DNA of 64,000 nucleotides from Capniomyces stellatus (GCA_001661515.1 LUVW01000006.1:399655-463654); one strand, 5' to 3'; shown: positions 10,797 to 23,339, counted from the stretch's first letter. The notes: generated from the letters alone by a model not told the origin. Numbers and translations: made by a program.

Positions 10797-12249
10797 ATGG
10801 AGGAAATTGGGATACAAATCGCGCCACCGAAACAGAGCAAGGTTAGTCGAAATAAAGTGGTGGTGATGGGGTTGAAGAGCAAGGGTGTTGGTCCTGAATT
10901 TAATATTAAGTGATGTAGTAGCAACGTAAAAATGTGTTTGAACTTGAATAGGGACTTCCAAGTCTTGGGCTAAAGCTTGAGAAGAGCGAAAATTCCGAAG
11001 ATTTATACTTGACTTTAAAGAGACTGGAGCGTCATTTGGAATTGCTGGAGCTGCAAGAGGAGTACATTAAAGATGAACAAAACAATTTAAAAAGAGAGCT
11101 GTTGAGAGCACAGGAAGAGGTCAAGCGGATTAAATCGGTGCCGTTGGTGTTGGGGCAATTCCTAGAGCCTATCGATAGAGACACAGGAATTGTGGGTTCG
11201 ACAGCGAGCTCGAATTATCTTGTGAGAATATTATCAACAATTGACAGAGAGCTGCTGAAGCCAAACACATCAGTAGCATTGCATCGCCATTCAAATGCAG
11301 TGGTGGACATTCTCCCACCAGAGGCTGATTCAAGCATCGCGCTTCTGGGGGCAGATGAGAGACCAGATGTTGGGTACTCGGATATTGGAGGGTTGGACAT
11401 GCAAAAGCAAGAGATTCGTGAGGCAGTTGAGTTGCCATTGACACATTTTGAATTATATAAGCAGATTGGAATTGATCCACCACGCGGAGTGTTGCTCTAT
11501 GGGCCACCAGGAACCGGAAAGACGATGCTGGTTAAGGCTGTTGCCCACCACAGTACAGCCTCGTTTATAAGAGTTGTTGGCTCCGAATTTGTTCAAAAAT
11601 ATTTAGGCGAAGGCCCAAGAATGGTCCGAGATGTATTTAGACTCGCTCGCGAAAACTCTCCATCAATCATCTTTATTGACGAAATCGATGCTATTGCCAC
11701 CAAGCGTTTCGATGCCCAAACCGGTGCTGACCGCGAAGTCCAGAGAATCCTGTTGGAACTGCTTAACCAGATGGATGGATTTGACCAAACCAGCAACGTC
11801 AAAGTCATCATGGCCACTAACCGTGCCGACACTCTGGATCCTGCTTTGCTTCGTCCTGGACGTTTGGATCGGAAAATCGAGTTTCCTACTCCCGACCGCC
11901 GTCAAAAACGTTTGATTTTCCAAACAATCACCTCGAAAATGAATTTGTCTGAAGAAGTAGACTTGGAAGATTGTAAGTTTACCCCCATATTCTATTTATT
12001 ATATCTTATTTACTATACCCTATTTACTATATTCTATACTTGTTATATTTACTATACTCTATTTACTATACTTTTCTAGTTGTTTCTCGTCCAGACAAAC
12101 TTAGTGGTGCTGATATTGCTGCCATTTGTCAAGAAGCTGGTATGCACGCTGTCCGTAAAAATCGTTATGTCATCCTGACTGCTGATTTAGAAAAGGGTTA
12201 TAAAGCTAACGTTAAGAAATCCGACACAGACTTTGAATTCTACCATTAA
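10797..12249 (+). CDS. RPT3: 26S proteasome regulatory ATPase Rpt3 (PSMC4)
   Basis: AAA+ ATPase subunit of the 19S base that unfolds substrates and gates the 20S core. Exons 10797-10841, 10952-11972 and 12080-12249 encode 411 aa, close to the 418-428 aa of human and yeast Rpt3. An N-terminal coiled coil ([19 protein letters not shown]) is followed by the OB region, Walker A GPPGTGKT at about residues 199-206, Walker B IIFIDEID at about 254-261, the LLNQMDGF block and the arginine-finger region [11 protein letters not shown]. The last exon gives the lid and the C-terminal DFEFYH, a typical Rpt3 tail. The first exon is only 45 bases (beginning [12 protein letters not shown]). Intron 2 consists largely of an imperfect CTATTTACTATA repeat. 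Confidence 0.97.
11973..12079. repeat. repetitive intron: imperfect ATTTACTATA units
   Basis: RPT3 intron 2 is built mostly from degenerate copies of TATTTACTATA(C/T), giving a strong T/A strand bias between a GTAAGT donor and a TTTTCTAG acceptor. Confidence 0.7.
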
Positions 12250-13027
12250 TCCATTTCTACTTTTAGCTTTTCGATTTTTAATTTTAATCGTTTTCTTTCT
12301 CTTCATTTTCTTACAATGACTTACGAGTATTCATATTACAATACAGTTCTTGTTTTATAACAGTATATATATAATTGGTGTATACATCATACACTATTCA
12401 TACTAGGTCGATTCTGTCGATGGGTTTATTGTTAGTGTGACAGAGTTGATCCCCTTCCCCTTCTCCCAAAAAGAAACTATTTGAAGGTGACACCTTAGTC
12501 GACTTGACTTTTGTTCTGCCATGGTTTGGTGACTTGATATTGTCAGCATGAGTCGGGTTTTATATACATCATTATTAGGGTTCGTGGTTTCAAGTTTTGT
12601 CTACTTAAACCATGACTCACTTGCTTTTTGGATTCAGAGTTAATTCTGCTATACCCATTTGTCGGTAAACTATTTTTCATTGCAAAATCTCACAACCCAC
12701 TCCAACAACAAGATATTTATTATTCTACTGATCTTGGACTATGTCATTTAGATTATTTTTTTCACTTCCTTAGCTTTTTTCTATCTCTCTCTCTCCCCTC
12801 ACTCTCACTTACCCACCCCCCCTCTCTCTCACTAACTTTCCATCTTCTTTCTCTTTACTTCACTTACCTTTTTTTTTCCCGCATCATAATTCGGCATTTA
12901 GACACCAAGTTGTAATTGATAATAATAAAATAGTATTTTTATTTGTTTGTACTAAACGCCCGTCTTCAACTTTAACATTTTTTTTTCACTGCCATTGCGT
13001 GTTCATAATCTTTTTTTACTTTTAGCA
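12250..13027. other. intergenic region with pyrimidine-rich tract
   Basis: 3' flank of RPT3 and promoter of the next gene. A CT-rich tract (about 12765-12880, with CTCTCTCTCTC and a CCCCCC run) lies 150-260 bases upstream of the next ATG. A TTTTTTTACTTTTAG just before that ATG could be a 5'-UTR intron acceptor. Confidence 0.5.
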
Positions 13028-15520
13028 ATGAACACTACGCACAGATGCGAAACCACTTGCCAAAGAACACCACGTCTGGTCCCATTCGACATAGCACATG
13101 ACCCCAACAACAGATATATCTCGAATAACAGATACAACTTTGTAAATGCGCACACAAATCACGCCAAAGATAGGCAAGCCCCACCCTACCACACACACGG
13201 TGGGTTATATAGAAGTGTCAGCTATGACTCGAGTATACTGACACCAATAGACCCCATTAGCTACTATCCAAGAGGCAGGCGCAACAGCCTTGTTATGGGT
13301 TCTGGTGCCTACTTGGACAGAGACTACTTTACGCCAAATCGCAGATACAACATAAACTTAGCAAGTCCCAACTGCAAAAGGGGCTGCAAACACAGCAACT
13401 CTGGAAATCCGCGTGGTAATGGTTTATATGGAAGGAATCCGGACAGACACTATAATCATCACAATAGATACGGCGATGACCATCTACCCATTCCAAGGTA
13501 TCCGAGAAGCACAGGTATTTGACTTTTTATTTTAGCCAACTTGGGCAACTGTATAACTTGCTGGACTGACAGCTAGAAAGTATTTTTCTCAATAAAGCAA
13601 TGTTATAGTCAACATTGAGAGTATTTTTTTAAACATTTATCACTCTTATTGAAAAAAAATAACAAAAATGTAGGAAGAAACTATAGAATGGACTTGAGCA
13701 ATCTCCATTATGGTGACTATATCAACAAGAGATCAAACAGCCTTGACACATTCCAAAACTATTCACCAAGATTTGAATTAGACTTCCAAGCTCGCCATAA
13801 ATACAGCCCAAAAAGCACTTGTAAAAACACAATGGACTTTAGACATGGAAATCATCATCGTATACCAAACTCGCCGAATATACACAGGAACACCGTGAAC
13901 TGGTTGGAAAGGCACTACAGCTTGGATACAGATAATTACCAACCCGATCGAAGATTTTCTGAATTCAACGGAAACTTCAACAGATCGCCTACCTTGATTG
14001 AACCATTCAACAGTCGCACAAATAATAGATATGAACAACATAGGGGTGCTGATATAAAAAGACATTCTCCGTTTTTGGGCTTTAGGAACAGCAATGATCA
14101 CAATTCTGTACATACTTGTCCGCACTGTGCAAGTAAACCCGTAAACGGAAAATTATATAAAAACAGCGATTGCAGTTCAGAAACCTCAAGTCAGTATCCA
14201 GACAGCATATTGAACAAGTACCAACAAATACATAACCGAATATACCAACTTTACAATTCGCCAAGCAAAGATAATTTAAACAGTGGTACTGGCGGCACTG
14301 GCGGCCACAAAACTCACACAAGTCCAAACACCTGCCAAGTTCATAATCAATTACCTAGGATATCGCCACCTAGAAACTACACCAAAGTAGGTTCTTGTCA
14401 TTTTGAATGTTGCAGTAACAAGAATGATATAGGGAATGGTCAGGATTCGGCTATTAGCAGCACCACTGACCCCAAAGAAACAGTGTCAGAGGAAACCACA
14501 CACCCATCAACAAACTCTGAGGACGAATCCTACAATAGAAAAAGTTTTGTCGCTAACCACCAACCACCAATAAAAATTAAACCAACACCTCAGCTGCATG
14601 TGGCTGGTGGTAAACAGGACAGATCCAGCAATACTTCTGAAACAACGGTGCACCAAAACAAAAAAGAAAAAAACTTTTTTGCTAATTTTGACGACAGCGC
14701 TAAAAGTTCACCCACAGTGCTGGACGGGAACTCAACCGACGGCTTCACAGACTATAGCGTCGATATAAGCAGCCTACCAGCTCCTAGAATAGCAAAACCC
14801 AATATTGAGTACCAAAAAAAACCCCCAGCCACAGTAACAAAGCCCGAGAATATGCGTCTGTATGGCAACAACCATAGCAGCAGCCATAGTATCAGTCATA
14901 GCAATAATAATAGAAACAACTACGACAGAAACAATAACAGCAACATTGTGAATAGCGAAGTCAATACTCTTTTGGATTACTCGAACGAGCTGGCCAGATC
15001 AAAAATTCAGAACAAGATGCACAACAGCAAGAAACAGGCATTTCCAATCCAAGGCTCACTTTCAACACTTCCAAGTGTCTATCAGCCTCTAAACCATTCA
15101 AACAGACATATAAATCTTAAACTAAACAATAACAACCAGGCATATAACCTGCCATTAAAGCCGGCTATAAAAAACAGAAAAAGCGTGTCGTTTTTCAACA
15201 TGCAAGACCTGCCAAAGCAAAAAAACACAAATATTTTTATGAGGATGTTTAAAAACAAACATAATAGCAGACAGGTCAGCAGCTTTAAGAAGAAGAAAAA
15301 GAAAAAGCTAAGCCTGAATTGCTGCTATGCACTATGCATCTCCGACCAGGGGTCCAGGGGCTGTATGTGTATCAAGCGAATATTCACTTGCTTCTGTTGC
15401 TGCAGATCCTCGTTCCTGAGCTTTTTTTTGTGGATATTTAGCATTGCGTTGTTCTTGGCAATAGCATACTGGAAAAAGGACATTATAATGTCGTTTGTTG
15501 TCAAAAGCTCATCCAAGTAG
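13028..15520 (+). CDS. Unknown Asn/Ser/His-rich protein with Cys-rich C-terminal membrane tail
   Basis: I do not recognise this gene. Two exons, 13028-13514 and 13674-15520 (GTATTT donor, GTAG acceptor, phase preserved), encode 777 aa. Residues 1 to about 700 are low-complexity and hydrophilic, rich in Asn, Ser, His, Arg and Tyr, with no catalytic motif. Near the C-terminus, a basic run (KKKKKKKLSL) and a Cys-rich segment (CCYALCIS, then CMCIKRIFTCFCCCR) are followed by one hydrophobic helix, SFLSFFLWIFSIALFLAIAYW, and a short hydrophilic end. No N-terminal signal peptide is seen. This suggests a tail-anchored protein, probably palmitoylated and facing the cytosol, perhaps a membrane scaffold. 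It converges on ADE2. Confidence 0.8.
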
Positions 15521-15843
15521 TCTAGGATTTCGTATGCCAAGCGCGCAAAATCCCGATCCATTTCACTTGTGTGTGATAATTAGCAGCAAAATTTGGGTTT
15601 TTTTTAATGACAAGGTACTATTTTTACTCAAGTGTGCACTTGAGGGCTTTTGTTTATCGCTTTAAATAAAAATAATTTTGTTAATCGGCTTTATTTTACT
15701 TTTATTTGTATAAAAAGTCGGTTATAATAGAGCCAAAGTATAACAACGTTTTCAGCTTGGGCCCTTGGCGGTTACCAAGCGCGATTTATATGTCTATTTA
15801 TATAAATAAAAAATCAACAGAAATATTCCTTTGGCTGGTGGGT
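15521..15843. other. convergent 3' intergenic region
   Basis: 323 bases between the stop of the Cys-tail protein and the stop of ADE2. No gene is seen, only A/T-rich motifs such as AAATAAAAATAA near 15663. Confidence 0.5.
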
Positions 15844-17787
15844 TTAGTACTGCTTCCAACCCACTTGGCCCAGCCTTTCAATCTTTTCTTCAACCTCCTC
15901 TTTTATTTTGGTCATATAATCCTGCATAGAATCAGAGTATGTTTTACAGGAGGCGCCTAGAATTCGAACAGCCAGTATGCCTGCATTATCAGCATTGTTT
16001 ATAGCGACTGTTGCCACTGGAATTCCACGAGGCATTTGAACTATAGAGTGCAAAGAGTCAACGCCATCTAGACAACGGCCTTTGACAGGAACGCCAATAA
16101 CCGGGAGTGGTGTAAGGGCAGCCACCATTCCAGGCAGATGGGCAGCACCACCAGCACCAGCAATAATTACCTTCAGGCCCCTACGAACAGCAGTCTCGGC
16201 ATACTCTACCATTCTGTGTGGAGTTCTGTGGGCCGAGACAATTGTCAGTTCGTATGGAACGCCAAAGTACTCTAGTTGGGAAGCTGCCATTTTCATAACA
16301 GGCAAGTCCGAGTCTGAGCCCATGATGATTCCTACCAAAGGAGCAGGGTTGAGTGTAAGCGAGCTGTCGGACCCAGTTTCGGAACCAGTGTCGTTCACTG
16401 ACGCGTTTTTGGGCAAGGTGCTAAGCGACAGAATCTGCAAAATGTCACCAACACGCGATTTAACCAGCTTGGCCGAGTCTCCAACAATAGTGACGTGGCC
16501 CATTTTGCGGCCATCCTTTGACTCCCTCTTCCCGTACATATGGACTGTTGCACCAGGCACGCTCAGTATTTCTTGTGTAACAATTTTCATCGGGTTCAAG
16601 TCCTGAGTGACCAAGATATTGCGTGACTTGCAATAGTTGACAAACACCTCGTGTTCCTTGCTAACTCCTAGTATGTTAACCATCGCAGAGTACCCTACTT
16701 TAAGCGCGGTGGAGCCCAGTGGCATCCCTAGCACCGCTCTGAGGTGGTTTTCGTATTGCGATGTTTCGCATGCCTCAATTGTATAGTGACCCGAGTTGTG
16801 TGGGCGGGGAGCGATCTCGTTAACAATAAGTTCACCGGACTTTAGCAAAAACAGCTCTACACCGAATACGCCTGCGCTTTTTGCTACCTGGCTAACAGTA
16901 TTTGACCCAGATTCACCTGCGTTGGAGTCTAACGAGTACTCGTTGCTGATGTTGTTAAGACAGGCAACCGCTTTAATGGCAAGTTCTTGAGCCTTTTCCA
17001 TCAACAGTCCATTGACTGGTGCTGGTGCCCACACAACGTGGCAAATATTATCCTTTTGAATCGTCTCCACCACCGGGTAGCTTGCTGTTTCCCCGTCCAA
17101 ACCCCGAACAATCATTACGGCAAGCTCCTTGTCAAAATCTGCAAACTTCTCTGCATAAACACCAGAGTCAGAGTCGTCAGCTTGGATCTTTCCAGTCACA
17201 GCGTTTGCTGTTAGTAGGTCCCATGCTTTCTGCAACTCGTCAGGACCTCTGACCACAACGTTACCCCGGCCGTCATACGCCCCGCGTCGCGCTTTTAGCA
17301 AAAATGGATATGAAAACCTGTTTCCAGCATTAATAGCATCTATTAAGCTTGAACAATTCACAAAATCTGCAACAGGAATGCCGTTTTCAAACAACACCCT
17401 ATGTTGCTCATACTTGTCTTGGATTACCTCTAGTGTTTTAGGCGATGGATAGATTCCAACTTGTTTTGACTCTTTCGACTCGGATCCTTCAATCTTGTTG
17501 ATTCTACTTTGTCTCATTTGCTTTGTGACCAGCTCCGTAAGTGTGGTAGTATCGACATGTTCAATCTCTGCTGTTATCACTTGGGTGTTTTCATATAGCT
17601 CGAGAATTGCTGCTCTGCTGGTAAATGGCTGATGTATGTGCTTTGTATTGCTCAGCTGCTTGGCTGGCGAATCCACTAAAGGATCTACAATAACTAATTC
17701 TACATTTAATCTATGTGCAGCCTCAAGCAACATCCGTCCTAGCTGACCCCCACCCAATACACCGACTTTTTTATTTTCCAAGTTCAT
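15844..17787 (-). CDS. ADE2: Phosphoribosylaminoimidazole carboxylase (fused PurK-PurE)
   Basis: Converts AIR to CAIR in purine synthesis; loss of this enzyme gives the red ade2 phenotype in yeasts. The single-exon gene encodes 647 aa beginning [19 protein letters not shown]. The N-terminal ATP-grasp (PurK-like) part runs to about residue 470 with [25 protein letters not shown] and APRPHNSGH. The C-terminal PurE-like carboxylase starts near residue 480 with [23 protein letters not shown] and [11 protein letters not shown]. Both halves look complete. The PurK-PurE order in one chain is the fungal arrangement and is good evidence for a fungal host. Unlike most neighbours it has no introns. Confidence 0.98.
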   Translation of the reverse strand: MNLENKKVGVLGGGQLGRMLLEAAHRLNVELVIVDPLVDSPAKQLSNTKHIHQPFTSRAAILELYENTQVITAEIEHVDTTTLTELVTKQMRQSRINKIEGSESKESKQVGIYPSPKTLEVIQDKYEQHRVLFENGIPVADFVNCSSLIDAINAGNRFSYPFLLKARRGAYDGRGNVVVRGPDELQKAWDLLTANAVTGKIQADDSDSGVYAEKFADFDKELAVMIVRGLDGETASYPVVETIQKDNICHVVWAPAPVNGLLMEKAQELAIKAVACLNNISNEYSLDSNAGESGSNTVSQVAKSAGVFGVELFLLKSGELIVNEIAPRPHNSGHYTIEACETSQYENHLRAVLGMPLGSTALKVGYSAMVNILGVSKEHEVFVNYCKSRNILVTQDLNPMKIVTQEILSVPGATVHMYGKRESKDGRKMGHVTIVGDSAKLVKSRVGDILQILSLSTLPKNASVNDTGSETGSDSSLTLNPAPLVGIIMGSDSDLPVMKMAASQLEYFGVPYELTIVSAHRTPHRMVEYAETAVRRGLKVIIAGAGGAAHLPGMVAALTPLPVIGVPVKGRCLDGVDSLHSIVQMPRGIPVATVAINNADNAGILAVRILGASCKTYSDSMQDYMTKIKEEVEEKIERLGQVGWKQY

Positions 17788-20356
17788 TGCGTCAATTTAT
17801 TTATTCGTTGTATATTACCGACTAAGGCTAAAAAAGCAACAATATTTTATTGTGCGATTGAATGTTTGATTTAGCGTTTGAGTGATTGTTGCTGAACTTT
17901 TTTACTTCTTACTTTTTATTATTTAATTGAACTTTTTTTACTTTTTTAAAAAGTAAATATTGGATTTCATTAAAAAAAATAATAATGGTAGACTTTTTAT
18001 TTTTATCGGGTTTTTGATCTTTTCAATTCGGCCAAGATCTTTAAATTAATTTAAATAGTAAAAAAAGAGATTTTTAGGCTAGCCACTAGTTAAAACGAAA
18101 CTAAATTTATTTATTTTTATTGAAATTCGACGAAACCAAATTTAATTCAGCTTTTTGAAATGAAAAAAGCAATTAAAAGTAATAAAAATTATATATATAA
18201 AAAACTAGAATCCCAATTTTAAAAAAAAGTAAGTAAACTAAAGCTCTCTATTGGAAAAATGAAAATGTGGTTAAGATGATAGGCAGATTAGGTTTGATAA
18301 CACAATATGCAGAAGCAAATTACTTAACCACCAACTATCAACAATCCAATAAGCTGCTATCGATCTTCTATATTGCCAACACACTCTTGATTCAAAACCA
18401 CGTTCTCAACACGGGTCCTTGCCCGATATTGTACAACAAAAGCTATACAACCTGGCTTTGTGCTGTGGTTAAGATAAGGTATAGATAGTTCCATAGCTAT
18501 ATACTAGGAAGGAAAGAAAGAAGAAAGGTGACTTTCTATACCCACTTTGGGGTGCTGAACACATTTGTCTTTGTTTTATGTTACAACTCAACAAAAAAGC
18601 CCGCATAAAATGACTTTGTTGAGAATAACTGCAGATATTAAACCGCAATAAGAGCATACTGCCCTATTATACCTGAACAGGAATATAACAAATTCAATGA
18701 ATACAAGTATTGCTTGAAATTCTATTTTCGGAGCTGAAGCGCTAAACATGATAATGCGTTTTGAGTATTCATCCTCCCACTCCCCAACACGTATTTTCTT
18801 AGAAAGATCAATAGTTGAATGTCTTTTCAATAATCTCCAGTCGGCAAGTGTCCTTGTTTATGTATCCGACCAAATAGTATCAAACCATGTGATATACAAA
18901 GCATTATATGGAGCTGCATTTTACGTTCATTGTGTAATGTTTTGTATATTTGTTTTGCTAAAGTCAAAGTTTGAACAGCTCGAGTTTTATTATAAACGCC
19001 AAAGAATGGTTGAGGCAATTGCTATTAAAAATCATAGGCCATAAATTTAATTTCACGCCTATTTTTGTCCTTGGCTTGCGTTAATTTAAACAGCGTATTC
19101 ACTCTGATGTCGCATCACCAAGCTTAACCCGTCTATGTGCTAAAAAGTATGCATGCGAATGTTGGTATTATTCACTTATAGCTAAAAAGCAAACTAATCC
19201 CTTGTACTCTGATGTATAAAACTGCGTGGAGGTAAAGGATGTAATATCAAAATTTTCACAACACTGCTATGTTCTAGTAACTGTAATTGTGTAGCAAGTG
19301 TCGTTATTAGCAAAATATAACATACTCGTTGTTTGTTCGTTTTTTAGCTTTACAAAAAAAAAAAAACGCATAATTGAAAATCTCTACACATTTTCTCAAT
19401 AAAGGTATGATTGTTTCTAGAGGAAAAGCTGCACGATTTTAATTGGGCACAAATAAAAGTTCATGAAATGCCAGCAAGGTTTTCTTTTTCTTGCTACAAA
19501 TAAATCAGTCGAGAGTTTAAAAAACAGTGTAAAAGATGGAAAGGAGTTAGTTGAATTCGGCTGGTTCTTGGTTTTCTTCATTGATTTGGATACATAATAG
19601 CATTGTAATTGTTTTGAAGTCGAGAGCCAACAACAATCATATCAGCCAACTCCTCTTCGAACAGCACTTTTATATAGTTTTTATGTAGGTACACGGGGTT
19701 TTATTAGATTTATTCTTTGCTTACATGCGATTGATTTATAACATGATGCAATGCACCCAAAAAAGTGTCGATAATTACCGCACGCCTTGATTTAAACCAA
19801 TGGGTATCCAGCAAGTGCCCTTTTTATGCCAAATAGCACAAAATTTCTTCTTATTCCCGACTCCTTAAACTACATTTTACCATTCTGTGCTTTTTGTTGA
19901 GATTCTGGTGGAAAACTATCTTGCTTTCAATAGATTCCACAAATGACAATACCTATTAGTACTACCAATGCTTCAGTTGATAGCTAAAGCCCTTAGTTGT
20001 GAAAATCCCTCTTTTTTGCAAAAAGGGCCAATAACTAAAGTACTGTAAATTATGTAAGAACTCAAACTAGCTTTAGCTTAATAGCTGCCAAGAACCCGTA
20101 AATTGATGCCAAATTCTCATTTCTTGTGCACCTATATCAAGAGTCAACATGGTGTAGACTATTTCAATAATCATTCCGTGCTTGGTATATATATATATAT
20201 ATATATGTATAGTTCGAAATCACACACACAATAGTTTATATCCAAACTAAACCGTAACATCAAAAGCTTAAGCAATAAATTAGTAAATTGCCAAAAGACC
20301 GATCATCAGCTGCTCCAGTACTCTAATCACTATGATATTACTAGGTAAAGCAAATC
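17788..20356. other. 2.6-kb intergenic block with weak ORFs
   Basis: AT-rich region upstream of ADE2. Two + strand ORFs stand out slightly: 18276-18488 (70 aa from its ATG, no known motif) and 18748-19044 (98 aa from an ATG, with one hydrophobic stretch VIYKALYGAAFYVHCVMFC). Neither shows a family signature, and splicing between them could not be supported. A TA dinucleotide run lies at about 20187-20206. I would not annotate genes here without transcript data. Confidence 0.4.
18748..19044 (+). CDS. Doubtful small hypothetical ORF, one possible TM segment
   Basis: 98-aa ORF from ATG to TAA with a central hydrophobic run and a basic C-terminus (QLEFYYKRQRMVEAIAIKNHRP). No family is recognised and no splice partners were found. 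It is listed only because the codon pattern looks less random than in surrounding ORFs. It may be a relic or chance. Confidence 0.2.
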   Translation: MIMRFEYSSSHSPTRIFLERSIVECLFNNLQSASVLVYVSDQIVSNHVIYKALYGAAFYVHCVMFCIFVLLKSKFEQLEFYYKRQRMVEAIAIKNHRP

Positions 20357-20863
20357 ATGACTATAACTATAGCTATAACTATAACAGCAGACTCGGTATT
20401 GATATTAATTTTTTTTAATCGTGCAACTATAATAGACACACTCGAATGCTACCTAAATGTGGTATTATCGCCTACACGCGTTTTATCGCAAAAATTGTCC
20501 TGCCAGTTCCCCGACTTTCATACGTTTGTATCAACAATAATTGATAAAGGAGGTTTGACACACCAATCTTTTTTGCACGCTCTAATATATATAATGAGAC
20601 TAGAAAATAGTTTACCTAGCTCAATACTTGTAAGAGAGGGTGCTAGACATAAGATTCTACTAACAGCAGTGCTAATATCAAGCAAGTTTGACAACGATAT
20701 CTCGCCTCTGACGGCTGGTGCAGTTTTGAAGTGGTTTCCAGGACTATTCACTCTCCACGATATAAACGAGATGGAGAGGTCTTTCCTAAGAATAATATCT
20801 TACCGATTACTAATCCATCCACATGAAGTGTTAAACCTGCTTTCTCAAGGAATAGTGATATAG
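20357..20863 (+). CDS. PHO80/PCL-type cyclin-like protein
   Basis: 168-aa ORF whose residues about 35-165 look like a Pho80/Pcl cyclin box: SFLHALIYIMRLENS, HKILLTAVLISSKFDND and FTLHDINEMERSFLRIISYRLLIHPHE follow the family pattern (LLLALLYLxRL, HRLFLxALxLAxKFLND, xxEINxMExxFLxxL). Such cyclins activate Pho85-type kinases in phosphate and cell-cycle signalling. The start is uncertain. The ATG at 20357 gives an odd Thr/Ile-rich beginning. An ATG at 20331 could be joined through a 43-44 nt intron (donor GTATTG, acceptor ATAATAG) that keeps the phase, but that intron would be unusually short here. The protein is short for the family, so a missing upstream exon or decay is possible. Confidence 0.55.
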   Translation: MTITIAITITADSVLILIFFNRATIIDTLECYLNVVLSPTRVLSQKLSCQFPDFHTFVSTIIDKGGLTHQSFLHALIYIMRLENSLPSSILVREGARHKILLTAVLISSKFDNDISPLTAGAVLKWFPGLFTLHDINEMERSFLRIISYRLLIHPHEVLNLLSQGIVI

Positions 20864-21889
20864 GCCATAGACAGTATACTTACAAGCTTAATTTCATAAA
20901 AAATGCTAACTTTTACGTTTTTGCTCCTCTAGCTCATCACATTTATGTCTATTTCAGCACAACATCATTTTATCTGTTTTCTGGCCAAATTTGTACTAAT
21001 AATAATAAATCATACATCAACTATTGCTTCAAGATCGACTCAGAAATAGAATGTGTGCTTAGCGATAAATACAATAGCCATTGATAAATTCCGGTGGATT
21101 CTAATATCATAGCCCGAAACCACTTCTTCAGTGCAGGTTTAGGCTCTGGTTTTATTGTTCACTGGCCCGATTGATTACACGCAAGCAAGTTTGCCATTTA
21201 TTTCAAAGATCCAACTCGATTAACCCATTTTCAGCAACTCCTGAGATGTCTAGGCATTTTGTTTAATTTGAGATGCCAAGAAGTTATTGGAAAAATAGTA
21301 ATTAAAATAGCAAATTCTGTCGCTAGAAAGCAACCATTATAATTAAAAGTGAAGATTATTCATAGCACAATAAAAATAAAAATAAAAAGCACAAGCATAC
21401 CAAGTATTTGCTTAGATCTAAGCCTAGCAATTAATCAACACGATATGACTCAAAATTCACCAATTTTAAAAAAAAAAATTCAACGAAACGGTGTGATTTA
21501 TGGCCAAAAAGTTGCAACGCATCAGTTCTTAGTCTAGACATCAGTACACTTTAACGATATTACCCATTAACCTATTCGGCTGATAAAGGCTGTATGAAAG
21601 AGGAGACATGTTTCACAGATATTTTGAACAGGTCAATAACGACAACCAAATCATATCATATCGACTTTGGTAGACATAATCTTTCCAAAGAGAGAATAAA
21701 TCAACTAGTTCAAGGATTAAAGTTAAATTATTATTATTTGTTGTTGTTGTTTAGATGTATAAACACTCTAAACGGAAACCACAAGTATAGACAAAGCTTT
21801 ACCAATCAGTTTATACAAAAACAACAGCGACGGCAACAGCGATAGCTAAACGCTAGTTTTTAAGTGCGGGCCAAGACAGTAACATCTGA
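20864..21889. other. intergenic region between cyclin and CHORD genes
   Basis: Convergent 3' region. A + strand ORF at 21594-21845 (83 aa, ending QKQQRRQQR) has no recognisable family and lies directly downstream of the CHORD gene's stop. It is probably chance. Confidence 0.4.
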
Positions 21890-23339
21890 CTATCTATTTT
21901 TAGTGATTTCTGGCAAAGGTGAGTCTCCTCTTCCAAATGTAGTCCAAGTCGTGATGTTGTCGGTAGGACTAAGGGCTGGCCAGTTTAACCCATCGGCCTT
22001 TTTCAAATCAAACTCAACCTTTGTAGACATAATCTTGAATGTGCTTTTGGAAGGATCGATTTTCTAAGGCAACAAAAGCATTAAAAGAAATACGTTAAAG
22101 TTGCCATCGGGATTATAGCTAAAATTGAAGAATTCAACTATATATATACGACAACACTTTACAGATAGACTAGTGTGTAAACAGTCAAAACTTACACTGA
22201 ACAGCTTTATCGTGTCGGAATAAATCTTATTTTCAGACATATACAGGTCGACCTTGATCTAGACAGGTACAAGTTACAAGTTACGACAGTTTTACAGCAA
22301 TGTTGCAGATACAGGTCGGATAAATACAGGAGAATAAACAAGTGAAAAGTCATAATATCCCGTTAAATACCTCGTTTTCAGACACTTTGATGGTGCTGGT
22401 ATCTTTGTTGACATTTTTAGCAAAAATAGACACTATCACGCAGCTGGGAGTTTGGTAATAATCGTTGCGACAAGTTACAACATCTCTCTACACGTTTTAA
22501 AGTGATGTAACCCAATAAACAATTAGAATTATTTGTGAAGAGATGTTTGAACCCCGAATATAACCAAACCAGGCGCATAAATCAAAGTTATTTTAATAAT
22601 GTTACACTATAAATAGGCTGAAAAAGAGCAGATCTGGTCTTACCTTCTTGGAAATATTCGAAAACAAGTGTTTGCCCTTGCAGCATCCAGGTAGTTTCAG
22701 GAACTCGTCGAATTCAAGCACGCGTCTCTTGCAGCAGGACCATCCTTTAGACCCTTCATGGAACACAGGACTACCGCTATGATAAAGGCAGACAGCCTCC
22801 TTGGAATCAGCACCACGCGATACGGTATCATCAACAAAAGGTTTACCACATCCCTTGCGTCGACAGCAAGTACCTGGCGCAACCTCAATGCCTTCTGGAT
22901 CCTCTTCAATTAAAATTTCCAAGGCTGCGTCCGCCTTTTTACTGGAGATATTTAGTTCCTTTATCGTGTTGTTGAGATTGTCGACATTACCCTTTTGCGA
23001 TTCCACGCTATTTATTTTTCTTCTCTCTGATTCCTTCAACACAGATAAACCATCGTCTTTTTCTGGAACAGCGTCTTTGTTTGCACTTTCGGCAACACTA
23101 GTACTCACTGTTGTCTTTTCATTCGAGGTGGTTTCTTCAGCCTTACTCTCATGGAACCCAACAGTGCAGCCCAATTCAGCAAGGAACTCTTCAAATGTTG
23201 CACGTTTTTTGTTGCAGCAACTCCAGCATTTCATTCCTTCGTGAAAGTTTGGTACGCCCGGGTGGTATTGGCAGGATGAAGCGTCATTTTCATCAACGTT
23301 GAATTCTTTTTTACAACCAGAATGAATGCAAAGCGGCAT
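21890..23339 (-). CDS. CHORDC1: CHORD-CS co-chaperone (CHORDC1/Rar1 family)
   Basis: Zinc-binding Hsp90 co-chaperone family. Exons (minus) 23339-22644, 22487-22371, 22258-22196 and 22063-21890 encode 349 aa, close to human CHORDC1 (332). CHORD1 occupies about residues 5-60 (CIHSGCKKEFNVDEN, CQYHPGVPNFHEGMKCWSCC, CTVGFHES). A Ser/Glu-rich linker follows, and CHORD2 lies at about 158-225 (CCRRKGCGKPF, CLYHSGSPVFHEGSKGWSCC, PGCCKGKH). A C-terminal CS domain follows (VVTCRNDYYQTPSCVIVSIF, KVDLYMSENKIYSDTIKLF, KVEFDLKKADGLNWPAL). All zinc-ligand Cys/His pairs appear present. CHORD proteins are absent from Saccharomyces, which helps place the organism. Confidence 0.95.

Noticed and set aside
14082..14327. 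Minus-strand ORFs opposite the 777-aa protein
   Set aside because: Antisense shadows of an ORF of more than 1.8 kb with a consistent splice junction.
17788..20356. A spliced gene joining the 18276-18488 and 18748-19044 ORFs
   Set aside because: No donor and acceptor pair with matching phase and no conserved protein could be found.
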